Program-made: the position numbers and the translations under genes
In this document: positions 53,412 to 64,000 of the stretch, in pieces
Numbering within the stretch: the stretch's first letter is position 1
Layout: each line of letters begins with the position of its first letter
Notes under the pieces: generated by a model
What the model was told of the DNA's origin: nothing
Seen by the model: the letters and a program-made list of their open reading frames with translations, nothing else
The model's database searches: none
From: Isoetes taiwanensis
Lineage: Eukaryota > Streptophyta > Lycopodiopsida > Isoetales > Isoetaceae
Assembly (NCBI GenBank): GCA_021234155.1
Contig: JAJEKV010000095.1
Coordinates: forward strand, 417,501-481,500
Direction of reading: 5' to 3'
Length of the DNA stretch: 64,000 nt

Positions 53412-54526
53412 GCCATACCATAATAGAAAAAGAAGACTCTCTCCGTCATATCTTTTTATTATAATTATAAAATTCTTTAGTAATGTATAAATGTTTTTTA
53501 ACATATATCTTCTTCCAATCTTGATGGTGGTTATATGTTTACATTCAATAGGGTCCCATATGCAAGAAGGAACAACTGAATATTTTGTCCTTTGAGAAGG
53601 ACATTTTCCCCTTCATCTAAGTGATGCTACTTGCTAGAACAAAGACAAAAAACCAAGCGTACAACACTTTGATATCAAAGCGTAAGCGTATCAAGCGTAC
53701 AGACACTTTGCTATCAAAGGATTATTTGACTTTATACAAGAATTTCATTCTAGTTTCAATTCTAGTGTGGAAGGCGCATCAATGCGAAGGCATGTCTGAC
53801 ACAGCAGAATTGGAACTAGAATGAAATTATTGCTAATGAAGTTTTGGATGTAATCTGCAGGTAAAAACAATTAAAATGCCAGTAAAAGATAAGAATACAA
53901 GTAAAATCTGCCAGAACTACCGAAATGCAAGTAAAAATTAGGAGCCATACGGCCATACCATAATAGAAAAAGAAAATTCTCTCCATCGTATCTTTTCATG
54001 ATTGTAAAATTCTTTAGTACTGTGTAAATGCTTTTTAACATATATCTTCTCCCAATCTTCATGGTGATTACATGTTTACATTCAATAGGGTCCCATATGC
54101 AAGAAAGAGCAACTCAATGATTTGTCCTTAGAGAAGGACATTTTCTCCTTCATCTATATGATGCTACTTGCTAGAACAAAGGCAAAGGACCAAGCGTACA
54201 ACACTTTGCTATCAAAGCGTACAAAGCGTACCAAGCGTACACGCACTTTGCTATCAAAGGATGGGGTGCATTGTATTTGACTTTCAGTATACAAGAATTT
54301 CATTCTAGTTCCAATTTTGTTGTGGAAGGCTTGTCGAGGTGCACCAGCATGGAGGCATGCCTAACACAGTAGAATTGAAATTAAAATGAAATTATTGTTA
54401 CGTGAAGCTTTGAATAGGGTAATTCTGTGAATTTGCAGGTAAAAGACGGCTAAAAATACGGGTAAAAAGGCAAGAATGCAAATAAAAACTGCCAGAACTG
54501 CCAAAATGCAAGTAAAAATTGGAGCA
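53412..54526 (+). repeat. Two tandem units of about 540-575 bp
   Basis: The unit starts GGCCATACCATAATAGAAAA at 53411 and again at 53951. Shared marks include CAATAGGGTCCCATATGCAAG, CTACTTGCTAGAACAAAG and AAGCGTAC words. Each unit carries an inverted pair, TTTCATTCTAGTTTCAATTCT (near 53747) and AGAATTGGAACTAGAATGAAA (near 53807), about 60 bp apart, which could form a hairpin. No coding content. Confidence 0.8.
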
Positions 54527-55192
54527 GGAAGGCTAGTGGCATTCAGGTTCAGAACTTTGCCTACATGTCGTGTTAGGATTCGCTATGTTTCTCCTACTCA
54601 AACTTTACATGTAATGATATGGTAATTGGTCCGCGGAATGCTTTATGTTGCTGCACTAATCCTTTGCAGAATGGAAGTTTGCCTCAACATTCTGCTTTCA
54701 CCTATGTTTATTCCATAATTTGCCATGCGTCGATCCCTCTCCAGTTACCTTAACACCCAACTCCTCGAGTTTATAGAGATTCAATGCTTGAGATGCAATC
54801 TCGGCCAATGCCTTACCAGAGCCATAACACACTGTAAGCAAACCCTGTTTCATAAAACCCTTAAGTTTTATTAAATGCGACCCAGATTAATGCTAATGGC
54901 GATTGGACGACCCAAAACTCCCAAAACTCTCGGGGCGGGGTGTTAAGGACCAATTATCATATTGTGGAAGCAAGGTAATTGATCCTCCATTCTACAACAG
55001 AGGGAGACCCTGCTCCCGACCTCCACTTTGCGACGCTCCTCCCTCAATTACCTTACTCATATACACGAAAGGAAATAGAAGGAATTAATAGCTAAATGTG
55101 GAAACTAGTCCTTCTAAATGTTTTTAACAAGCTAGCACACACAGTTAAGTAATTTTAGCTCTGCCATTTCACATTACTCAATCAAAAAACAA
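54527..55192. other. No gene recognised
   Basis: Unique-looking sequence with no supported ORF. A GC-rich patch lies at 54925-54945. Confidence 0.35.
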
Positions 55193-55306
55193 CAACATGG
55201 CAACTGGGTCGGCGATTCCGCCTCCGGAATGGAAAGCGGCACCGCAATTCCGCTCAAGCGGTCACCTGCAGGTAAGAATCAAGCAAAACTCCCAGTTGCC
55301 ATGTTG
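55193..55306 (+). repeat. Inverted repeat, 16-bp perfect arms
   Basis: CAACATGGCAACTGGG (55193-55208) and its exact complement CCCAGTTGCCATGTTG (55291-55306) flank an 82-bp GC-rich centre. The following bases to 55395 are also GC-rich with nested self-complementary words (GTGGGTCGCGGATTCC / GACCCAC). It looks like a small fold-back element. Confidence 0.7.
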
Positions 55307-55423
55307 TGGCGGCCTGGAAGTGGGTCGCGGATTCCAGACCCACTCCCGGCTCCCGCCGGTCGCGGGGCCCTTGGAATTCGCTTCCCACATTCCATGCCGC
55401 CGTACATTAAAGAATGTGACAAA

Positions 55424-56620
55424 CAAAAAATTTCATGTTCTCCACCGACCAAAACTACCTTTTATTTGCATCTCGAAGGACCACAAATTGAATAATTTTA
55501 TGTCAATTGTCATTTTGGTTAAGTTTGAAAGCACCTTTTACTTAAGATACTTTCTTTCTCAATGGTTACACTTGGTAGATATCTTGTGTGCTATTTGTTT
55601 GAATAAAGGTTAGTAAATGGAACAGTCTCATGGCCATATCCTAGCCGTTTGGTGATTCAATCTCTTTGAATCCCGTACAAGATTCGGCCATGAGACAACA
55701 TTCCAAGTAGTTGTGACCTTTGACTTACTAATAATGCCTTACTCTTAATTAGCTCGTGCATGCAATTTGGATTAGGAAGTTACAAAACTTAAGAGGTGGT
55801 CATCTGATCTTCATCAACTGCCAATTCATAAGGTTTAACTCAAAAAATATGTTGTTAAGTGGTGAGACTTTCATACAACCGAAAGATCAAAAGTTTTCTG
55901 TGTAGCAGATACAATGCAGATAATTATTTGTCGGCATTCAAATTGCTTTACGATTGTCGACGACCCCGAATACATGGACCAAAATGTTCGCTCTACCTAA
56001 GCCCTTTGTTGTCAATATCACCGCTACAAAAAATTCATGTTCTCCACCGACCAAAACAACCCCTCATTGTCTTGTTTTGCGTCTGAAGGACCACAAATTT
56101 CACAATTGTATGCCAATTGTCATTATGATTGAATTTGGAGATATCTCTTGGGCTTCATTAAAGGATACTTGCTGGATCTTGCATGCTATTTCTTGAACAA
56201 AAGGTTAAAAAATGGAACAGTGTCATGGTCATATCCTTGCATTTCGTGATTCAATCTCTGGAATCACCAAGGTTTGAGATTTGGTCACGATGCAACATCC
56301 AGGGCAGTATCTTCTGCCTTAATAATGCCTTACTCTTAATCAGTTGGTGCATGCAATTTAGGTCATGAAGTTACAAAACTTACGAGGTGGTCATTTGATC
56401 TTCTTGATCAATCACCAATTCAAAAGGTTTAACTTGTAGTTAAGTGGTGAGACTTAGAGATCAGAAGTTTTCATTGTAGCAGATACAATACAGATGATAT
56501 TTATTGGTATCCAACAGGGATTGCGTCACGAATGTCGACGACCAGGAATACATGGACCAAAATGTCGCTCTACATAGATCCATTGTTGTCAATATCACCA
56601 CTAGAAATATCAAACAATGT
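55424..56620 (+). repeat. Two tandem units of about 600 bp upstream of thermospermine synthase
   Basis: TCATGTTCTCCACCGACCAA at 55433 recurs at 56035, 602 bp later. The units share GTCAATTGTCATT-like text, AATAATGCCTTACTCTTAAT, GTGCATGCAATTT, AAGTTACAAAACTTA, GTAGCAGATACAAT, TGTCGACGACC and TTGTTGTCAATATCACC. They are diverged by perhaps 20 percent. No ORF is conserved between them. Confidence 0.75.
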
Positions 56621-57534
56621 GTGGTTTATCGTGGGTCCTGGTATCCACCAAATTGGAGTTCTAAAGGTCTCAAAAGTCTAACGAACGTGCCACGATTTGC
56701 CACGTCATATAGCCCGTGCACGTACAATAAATATCAGCCGTCGGATAAATACGGCGCGTGCGGGATACGCACGCTGCCATTTAAGGCACGCGTGCTTGAC
56801 TACGCTGTTTTTTTGGAGTCGTATTTCTTTCCCGAAATGGGGATTAAATGGTATTTCTTATTTCTTATTTAAAAAATAGTAATTAATTGTAGTTTATTTT
56901 ATTCTTTTTTATTATTCCTTTGTGCTTTAGCGATGGCGGATGGAGAGCTGCCATTACCACCTCTTCTTTTCCTGTGGTGCTTGATGCTTCCGGTGCCTCC
57001 TATTTAATGCCACTCCCTTTCCTGTATTTCTCCATTCTTCTTCCTCTTCATTTTCAATCTTCTAGCCCTTTTTCCTCCTAATTCAGGTCTCCTTTCTATC
57101 CCAAGTCATCTATTTTTTCTTGCTTTGCAAACCCATCTTTTAGATTTGTTAATTTTTTCAAGCTGCAATTTTAGTGAACAATGCATTCTAGTAAGCTCTC
57201 AGTTTGCTTTTTGGGTTTTCTGTTCTATATAAAGCTCTGTTCTTTCTCTTGAGTTTCTGGGCATGGCTTAGAATTATAAATGGAGCTAAGCTTTAGCTGA
57301 TATAGTTTTTTCTTTCCGATTCGAATCTATCATGTTGGACGGTGGATTAGGCAATGTGTTTCTTCATTTCTTTGTTGGATCGAGGAGTGATTTTACAATT
57401 CTCATTTTGTTTGATGATTCTCAGGTCTTGGAATCATCCATCGCCGGTTTATAGGCCCCAAAGCACGGCTTCTTTATTCATATTTGCGGTCCGGTCCGGG
57501 GAAGGAACAGCAAGCTCATTTGAAAGAAACAGAA
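56621..57534 (+). promoter_or_regulatory. Upstream region and 5' leader of thermospermine synthase
   Basis: TATATAAA at 57226-57233 is a plausible TATA box about 300 bp before the ATG. The leader downstream contains three upstream ATGs: ATGGCTTAG at 57263, a six-codon ORF at 57280-57300, and a 40-codon ORF at 57332-57454. Upstream ORFs of this size usually lower translation of the main ORF. A possible 5' UTR splice (CTCAG then GTCTTGG near 57423) cannot be excluded. Pyrimidine-rich text at 57010-57080 is typical of a plant leader. Confidence 0.5.
57332..57454 (+). CDS. Upstream ORF, 40 codons, in thermospermine synthase leader
   Basis: ATG at 57332 to TAG at 57452-57454, beginning MLDGGLGNVFLHFF. 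It ends 80 bases before the main ATG and does not overlap it. In angiosperms thermospermine acts through upstream ORFs of SAC51-type genes; whether this uORF responds to polyamines is unknown. Confidence 0.35.
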   Translation: MLDGGLGNVFLHFFVGSRSDFTILILFDDSQVLESSIAGL

Positions 57535-59441
<1,907 letters not shown>

Positions 59442-59960
59442 ATATATACTGCAAATACGTATTTATTGCTTGTAAATTATATCGAATTTACTATCACCAT
59501 CTGGTCTCTAGCAGAGATCTGATTTGTAAAACATCAACAAAAGTTCTGAATGGAAATCCATCTATTATACACTGTCAAATTGAAATTATTATCGCAATAT
59601 GATCCCTACTGAAACATCAAATCTGGAACAGAGAAGATATTCCTTTGAACATATGTGACTAAGGATTCATTCTAGGTGTGTTGTGGCCGCATGATGTGAA
59701 GTGTCTTCTTTATGAGCTCTCCATCAAATCTATCATTCATTATTGCAAAAGATTGTCCATTTATCTGCGTTTGTAGCTGAAGTATGCTAGGCGAGGGAGG
59801 CTTAGCAGTAGGAACTCTGAGTAAAGAAGGTTTTTCCAATTGAAAACCAGCCTATTGAATTAGAACGCTATGTACACAAAATGAACGTACACAAAATGAA
59901 CTCAAATTATGCAATGGTGCCTTATATGTTAGTAGTAGGATCTTGGTAAGAGTATGAATT

Positions 59961-60134
59961 CACCGTACTTATCATTGCATCCACCATTTGATGCTCCCAA
60001 AAAGATTACCTCACAAAAAGCTATTGGAAGGTGTTTAACAAAGAGTGCCACCGTACTCATCATAGCATCCACCATTTGATGCTCACAAAAAGCTACCCGC
60101 GAAAAGCCTTTGCAAAGTGTTTAACAAAGTGTCT
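59961..60134 (+). repeat. 88-bp tandem duplication
   Basis: CACCGTACT(T/C)ATCAT at 59961 and 60049 starts two units sharing GCATCCACCATTTGATGCTC and GTGTTTAACAAAG. Confidence 0.8.
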
Positions 60135-60600
60135 ATAAACTATTGGTGTAGCTTTGCCATGTCCCTTTCCCATGAGTTAAGACAATTATGACTTATCTAA
60201 TAATAAATCCCAATGCCATGGCTCTATGCACACCACAGTCATTAGTAGACTCTATTTGCTAGTCTAGCTATGGGACATGGCTAGTCTAGCTATAGGATAT
60301 GGCAACACCATTCTTTCTATAAACTCATCTACCTAAATTTTCCTTAGAGCTATTTGCAGTACAAGTACTGCCTTTTAAGGGGCATGCCAATTTCAAGGAG
60401 CAAGACAAGAAGCATATATATTTACTTCTAAAACTTATCATGGCCTAGCGCCGCCGCTGAACGCTTTCTTCCCTTGGCATTGCCGGAAAATAACATGGTC
60501 ATAAAAAGCTTCGGGTCTGACTAAATCAAATCAGAGAAATCGTAAAATGAAGAGTTAAATGGATCTTAGCATCATATGTTTTGTGGCCAGATATATCTAT

Positions 60601-60657
60601 AGATGCAGCTTCCATCGCCAAAAGCTCAATAGATGCAGCTTCCATCGCCAAAAGCTC
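60601..60657 (+). repeat. 30-bp tandem duplication
   Basis: AGATGCAGCTTCCATCGCCA plus AAAGCTC occurs at 60601 and again at 60631 without a change. Recent-looking. Confidence 0.85.
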
Positions 60658-60770
60658 CTTAATGCGGCTCATCTGCCGTTAAAAAGACGAGAGAAATGGA
60701 CATAGATCAAAATATTTGGCTTGAAATGCAAGCGCTTTTAACCGCTTGGTTGGGAAATATGAATGGGCTC

Positions 60771-61457
60771 AGGATTTAGACATCACATTAAGGGACGGTG
60801 GTAAAACCCAGTGTTGCTTACGCTTTTTTCTCTTAGCTTTGCCTTTTTTCGATATTTTCTTGTTGGTCGCATTGCTTGGCTCTCCAATTGTGTCATCCTA
60901 GTTGCCTTGTGCAAGTTAAAACCTGTAGGATCAAATCGTACCTTGCCATCGGATAACCACAAAGGGGTTTTGGCGCCAGCCAGTTGCCCAGATTAAAGGG
61001 TGGGCATACACGCCCTTTTAGTCGTTCGCGGTTTAGGCCCATTTGTTCACGTAAGAAGAAAAGGTATTAAAGTTTCTTACGGTGTAACGAGCGATGGACA
61101 TTCAAGGTAGTAAATGCGATCCATTTGTTTATGCACTAAGGTCAATATAGATATAACCTACAACGAAGCAAGAAGGGTCGCATGTAGTGTATTTAAAAAT
61201 CCTTTCCGGTACTTGGAAATGCTAGTACTCGGAGGTCTCGGACCATAAAACTTGTTAATCTTTTGAACCGCCTTGATCCGGAGGCTATTTCTCGGGGAAT
61301 CTTGCTCATTCCAAGCAATTAATCGGTCCAAGGCAGAGAAAGCGAGACGAGAACTCACGGGCACTTCTTCCACCGTCGGAGTAGAGATTTCGGGGAAAAA
61401 TGCCTTCTTCTTCCTCTTCCTTCTGTTTTTGGAAGCCCTCGTTCCATTCTTGCTCAT
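60771..61457 (-). CDS. Hypothetical basic protein, at least two exons
   Basis: The ATG at 61457 (minus strand) opens MSKNGTRASKNRRKRKKKAFFPEIS, a lysine/arginine-rich start suggesting a nuclear or nucleolar location, then SRLAFSALDRLIAWNEQDSPRNSLRIKAVQKINKFYGPRPPSTSISKYRKGF to about 61180. A second coding-like block at 60960-60790 reads TPLWLSDGKVRFDPTGFNLHKATRMTQLESQAMRPTRKYRKKAKLREK. The exon junctions between them are not clear. I do not recognise the family. The clean first exon and biased composition suggest a real gene; the exact 3' end is unknown. Confidence 0.4.
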
Positions 61458-61549
61458 CCCAAGCGGGGTTTTAATCCTTTTTTTTTGCCTCTTCTTTCTA
61501 TTCTCAAGCTCGATTTCATCATCGCCTTTTTTCTCTGGGACTTAAGTAA

Positions 61550-62190
61550 TACTCCTGCTTTGCTTTTAAAGCGCAATAACAACCAAGAAACAGAGTCTAC
61601 CGCACAAAGCGCCCCAATTCCCTTGTTTCTCGGCCCAATAACCTAACACAACATCGGGACACAAAACCCATTAATCCGCCCTTGGAAGGATGGTGGCTTT
61701 TCGATGTCGATGTTGTTGCGGCGTTCGATCATGCCGAAGTGCTGACAGATGGACGTAATTTCTTTTCTTTGGGAGAAGGTCCCAAGCCTTACCACCGGAT
61801 CTCGCCGCCATAGCGCCTTTGGTGCATTTAAACACCCGAGTCTTTTTGCGGTCCCGTTCTTTGCGGAAATAGTGGACCCAATTCTTCCGTCACAAATAAT
61901 GCCCTTGATTACCACATCGCGGGTAGCTTCGGCCGATCTTTCCCTCGCTGACTGCTTTGCTTGAAGCGAAAAGATCTTCCCGGGGCGATCTCGAACACGT
62001 AAAACGGCTTCCATACCCAATTTCCTCTTGTTTATTTCCCGATCTCTGTTTGCCGAGAATTTTAACCGTAGTTACGTGAAGGGCAAATTGGTGGAATGCG
62101 TGGAGATGGTGGTGCCGTTTTGAATTATGCAATTTCGGTGGAATGGCAATTTCGAAGGTGGGAGGTGGGAATGATCTCGTCATGCCTCCA
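61550..62190 (-). other. Unassigned coding-like region, minus strand
   Basis: Overlapping open stretches on the minus strand (62183-61890 and 62020-61643), for example MEAVLRVRDRPGKIFSLQAKQSAR, suggest a first exon and downstream sequence. I recognise no family. Many CG words make frame errors likely. Confidence 0.25.
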
Positions 62191-62199
62191 AAGCCGGAA

Positions 62200-62920
62200 A
62201 CAAGTATATTTACATATCCTTACAATTTACCGCTATGTCCCGTGACCCGCCAACAACTGGGATAGAATTGAAAAAATATATCAATTCAAAATCAACGAGA
62301 ATTCCCACCGCCCGCGATCGGATTCTCCGGGAAAGACGATCTTTGAAGCGAAACCGGCTCCTCGGTAGCGTATTACTCTTCCAGGGTCCGAATTGATCAT
62401 TCGAGCAAATCCTAAAGCGATATAATCGCTCCGTGAGGCGGCATTTTAGCAAAGATGGTCGGGATATTCATCACCGGCGAGCCTAGACGGGGATGAAAGG
62501 AGGGTGGAGTACAATTTGGATTATGGAACATCTATGTCCCGCCCTCATATCACCGGAATTGCAGCTATGCTCAAAGCAGCCCACCCAAATTGGACTCTGG
62601 CGCTATCAAATCTGCGATTATGACCATCGGCCGACACCGCCGATCATAGCGGCAATACAATTTCGAGGCAAATACAGCAAATCGGGCAGATGCATTCGCG
62701 ATATGGAGCGGGTGGACACGTGAACCCACAAAGGGCTTTTATCGCCGGGCTTATTTACGATCTAACGAGGCGAGGATTACATCGATTTGTTGTGTGGCCA
62801 AGGCTATAATACCTCAGAAATTAGGATTATAGCTCATAATTCTTCAATCTCGTGCCCTTCTGTGCCCGACCAAAATCGGCTGCCCAAAAGCTCAAATGGC
62901 GACGGATTGCTTGGAGAGCA
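62200..62920 (+). pseudogene. Subtilisin-like protease (subtilase S8), C-terminal catalytic part
   Basis: In shifting frames: KKYINS, FEAKPAPSVAYYSSRGPN, DERRVEYNLDYGTSMSRPHITGIAAMLKAAHPNW, AIKSAIMT, HVNPQRAF, and DYIDLLCGQGYNTSEIRIIAHNSSISCP. GTSMS holds the catalytic Ser (62531-62533). The usual Cys after it (SMSCPH) is Arg here through CTG read as CCG. The rest corresponds to the PA-domain exit, the SSRGP oxyanion region and the start of the Fn3-like tail. The catalytic Asp and His regions were not found upstream. Plant subtilases are secreted serine proteases. The breaks sit at CAG/CTG-like sites, so the gene may be less damaged than it looks; missing N-terminal exons are not explained that way. 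Confidence 0.7.
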
Positions 62921-63349
62921 AGAAAGGGGGAAGATCACGTGTCGACCTTGCAATATTTCCTTTTTTAGATTTTTTTTAGAAATGAAAAAAAAATGTAATG
63001 CGGTCGACTCCGAGTCGTGTTTCACCTGAGAAAAAATACTTCCTATTTTTTAAGAACAGAAATGTTACTGCTTTATATATGGTATGATAAATGCAACCAT
63101 CCTTTGAGAATTGGAAGGCGTGAAATGGACAAAGCAAGTCTGATGAGTCAATTTCCATATAAATATTTCAAAAAATTATTGACAAAGGACCATACAAAAA
63201 GCGGTGCCCGAATGGCACGAAAGGAAGTTGGGCATCCAAGCGGGTCTTCATGGCGAACCACGAGAATTGCCGGCCGAACCCTTGGATTGCTTCGGGCGAA
63301 CCCTGTCCGCAGACGTGGCTATGGCTATGACTTACTTGGCATTCTCGCC
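62921..63349. other. No gene recognised
   Basis: AT-rich part (62950-63180) followed by increasingly GC-rich sequence. No motif-bearing ORF. Confidence 0.35.
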
Positions 63350-63600
63350 GGGTTAAGCCGAACCTAACCGAAGTACGCCTGCGGCATTGGCGAGGGCGTC
63401 GATGGGTGCTGGCCACCCCTAGGGTTCGCCCAGCGAATCACGGGTGGCGAGCCCATACTGCAGGCGTCGGGGGTGCGTCGGTGGGTGCCGGCCTCCCACC
63501 GGGTTCCCAGGCGAATCCTCGGTGGTAGGCCCGTACGGCGAGGCGGTACCCGATGGCGGGGCGCACCGGGCCACCCCACGGGGTTCGCCCGAGCTTAATC
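63350..63600 (+). repeat. GC-rich minisatellite, 72-80 bp units
   Basis: Units start GGGTT(C/A) at 63350, 63422, 63501 and 63581 (periods 72, 79 and 80). Each runs through GGCGA, GGTGGG/GGTGG and CACCCC/CCCACC-like words. GC content is far above the rest of the window. Confidence 0.7.
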
Positions 63601-63624
63601 CCACAGGAATCGTGAATCGCATGC

Positions 63625-64000
63625 ATGGAAGTGTGCATCGCAAAAAGTGGTCGCACCATGAAGGACAACGACTTCAACTACGCGGAGGAGACCACCGTGG
63701 ACCTCCTCGAGCAAGGGGTGATTGAGCTTCAAACCACTCATCGTGTCCGTTTGGTCCATGGACATCAACGTGTCAGGGCTGCGACGGGCGAGATTGTGGA
63801 TGACTATGCCTGCCACCGATGGAGGCAACCACGCAGGAGAGGGACCCGGGGGGATAGGCAAATCAGACGGTCCCACCGCAGAGGATGCCTGTTTCGTTTG
63901 CGTACAGTGAAAGATAATGGAAATGGTGCACGGATATACGTTAGCACTGAACACACTGGCCATGATCCTTTCACCAATGCGGAGGATTGGTCCATGCCCG
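63625..64000 (+). CDS. Open reading frame running off the window, unknown
   Basis: From ATG 63625 the frame stays open to the last base (125 codons, no stop). It passes MKDNDFNYAEETTVDLLEQG, THRVRLVHGHQRVRAATGEIVDDYACHRWRQ, an Arg-rich stretch, and RIYVSTEHTGHDPFTNAEDWSMP. An in-frame TGA lies at 63613. No known domain is recognised. Its GC richness makes long open frames easier by chance, so this is tentative. Confidence 0.3.
   Translation, partial: MEVCIAKSGRTMKDNDFNYAEETTVDLLEQGVIELQTTHRVRLVHGHQRVRAATGEIVDDYACHRWRQPRRRGTRGDRQIRRSHRRGCLFRLRTVKDNGNGARIYVSTEHTGHDPFTNAEDWSMP

Larger units (their letters stand above)
59442..60769. other. 3' flank with short tandem repeats, no gene
   Basis: Apart from the two tandem repeats listed separately, no gene is recognised. 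A CTAGTCTAGCTATGGGACATGG-like doublet occurs at 60262-60302. Confidence 0.4.

Overview
This window reads as nuclear DNA of a land plant with a large, repeat-rich genome. The evidence is a spliced thermospermine synthase gene with ten short exons, an intronless DYW-type PPR gene of nearly 1,000 residues, and many layers of Ty1/copia, Ty3/gypsy, LINE and hAT elements. The long chain of CGSLxEA PPR units resembles proteins of ferns and other seed-free plants, so a homosporous fern is my best guess; this is an inference from style, not a database match.

Layout: 1-4.3 kb holds old repeat debris, including a LINE endonuclease remnant. At 4.3-8.5 kb lies a Ty1/copia element with a tRNA-iMet primer-binding site. 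It is nearly intact but is cut off inside RNase H and abuts the 3' side of a minus-strand PPR-DYW gene (8.7-11.6 kb). From 12.4 to 24.9 kb there are two head-to-tail copies of one Ty3/gypsy element with a Tat-like dual RNase H; the second is truncated. From 25 to 29.3 kb there are small AT-rich repeats, exon-like fragments (one amidohydrolase-like) and two minisatellites. At 30-34.2 kb a mosaic repeats: a roughly 650-bp sequence occurs twice around a 5' fragment of a hAT element, and one copy carries a 1-kb GC-rich insert. From 34.2 to 44.7 kb the sequence is mostly gene fragments (thioredoxin-like, PPR, LINE zinc-binding domain) between copies of a fold-back repeat. At 45.0-53.3 kb a minus-strand gypsy element is split in its RNase H by a complete hAT transposon (45368-51276) with a perfect 8-bp target duplication and an apparently intact 789-residue spliced transposase. 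Tandem repeats fill 53.4-56.6 kb. The thermospermine synthase gene lies at 57.5-59.4 kb, with upstream ORFs and one GC-AG intron. From 60.7 kb to the end there are a hypothetical minus-strand gene, a subtilase fragment, a GC-rich minisatellite and an ORF that runs off the window.

The two convincing host genes are the PPR-DYW gene and the thermospermine synthase gene; they are not functionally linked. The most striking biological object is the nested, apparently complete hAT element. The most consequential technical observation is that duplicated copies repeatedly differ where one has CAG or CTG and the other has CG, CGG or CCG. That is hard to explain by normal mutation and suggests sequence-calling errors at methylated CHG sites. 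Many frameshifts in the broken genes at 12-24, 31-37, 41-43 and 60-64 kb may therefore be false.
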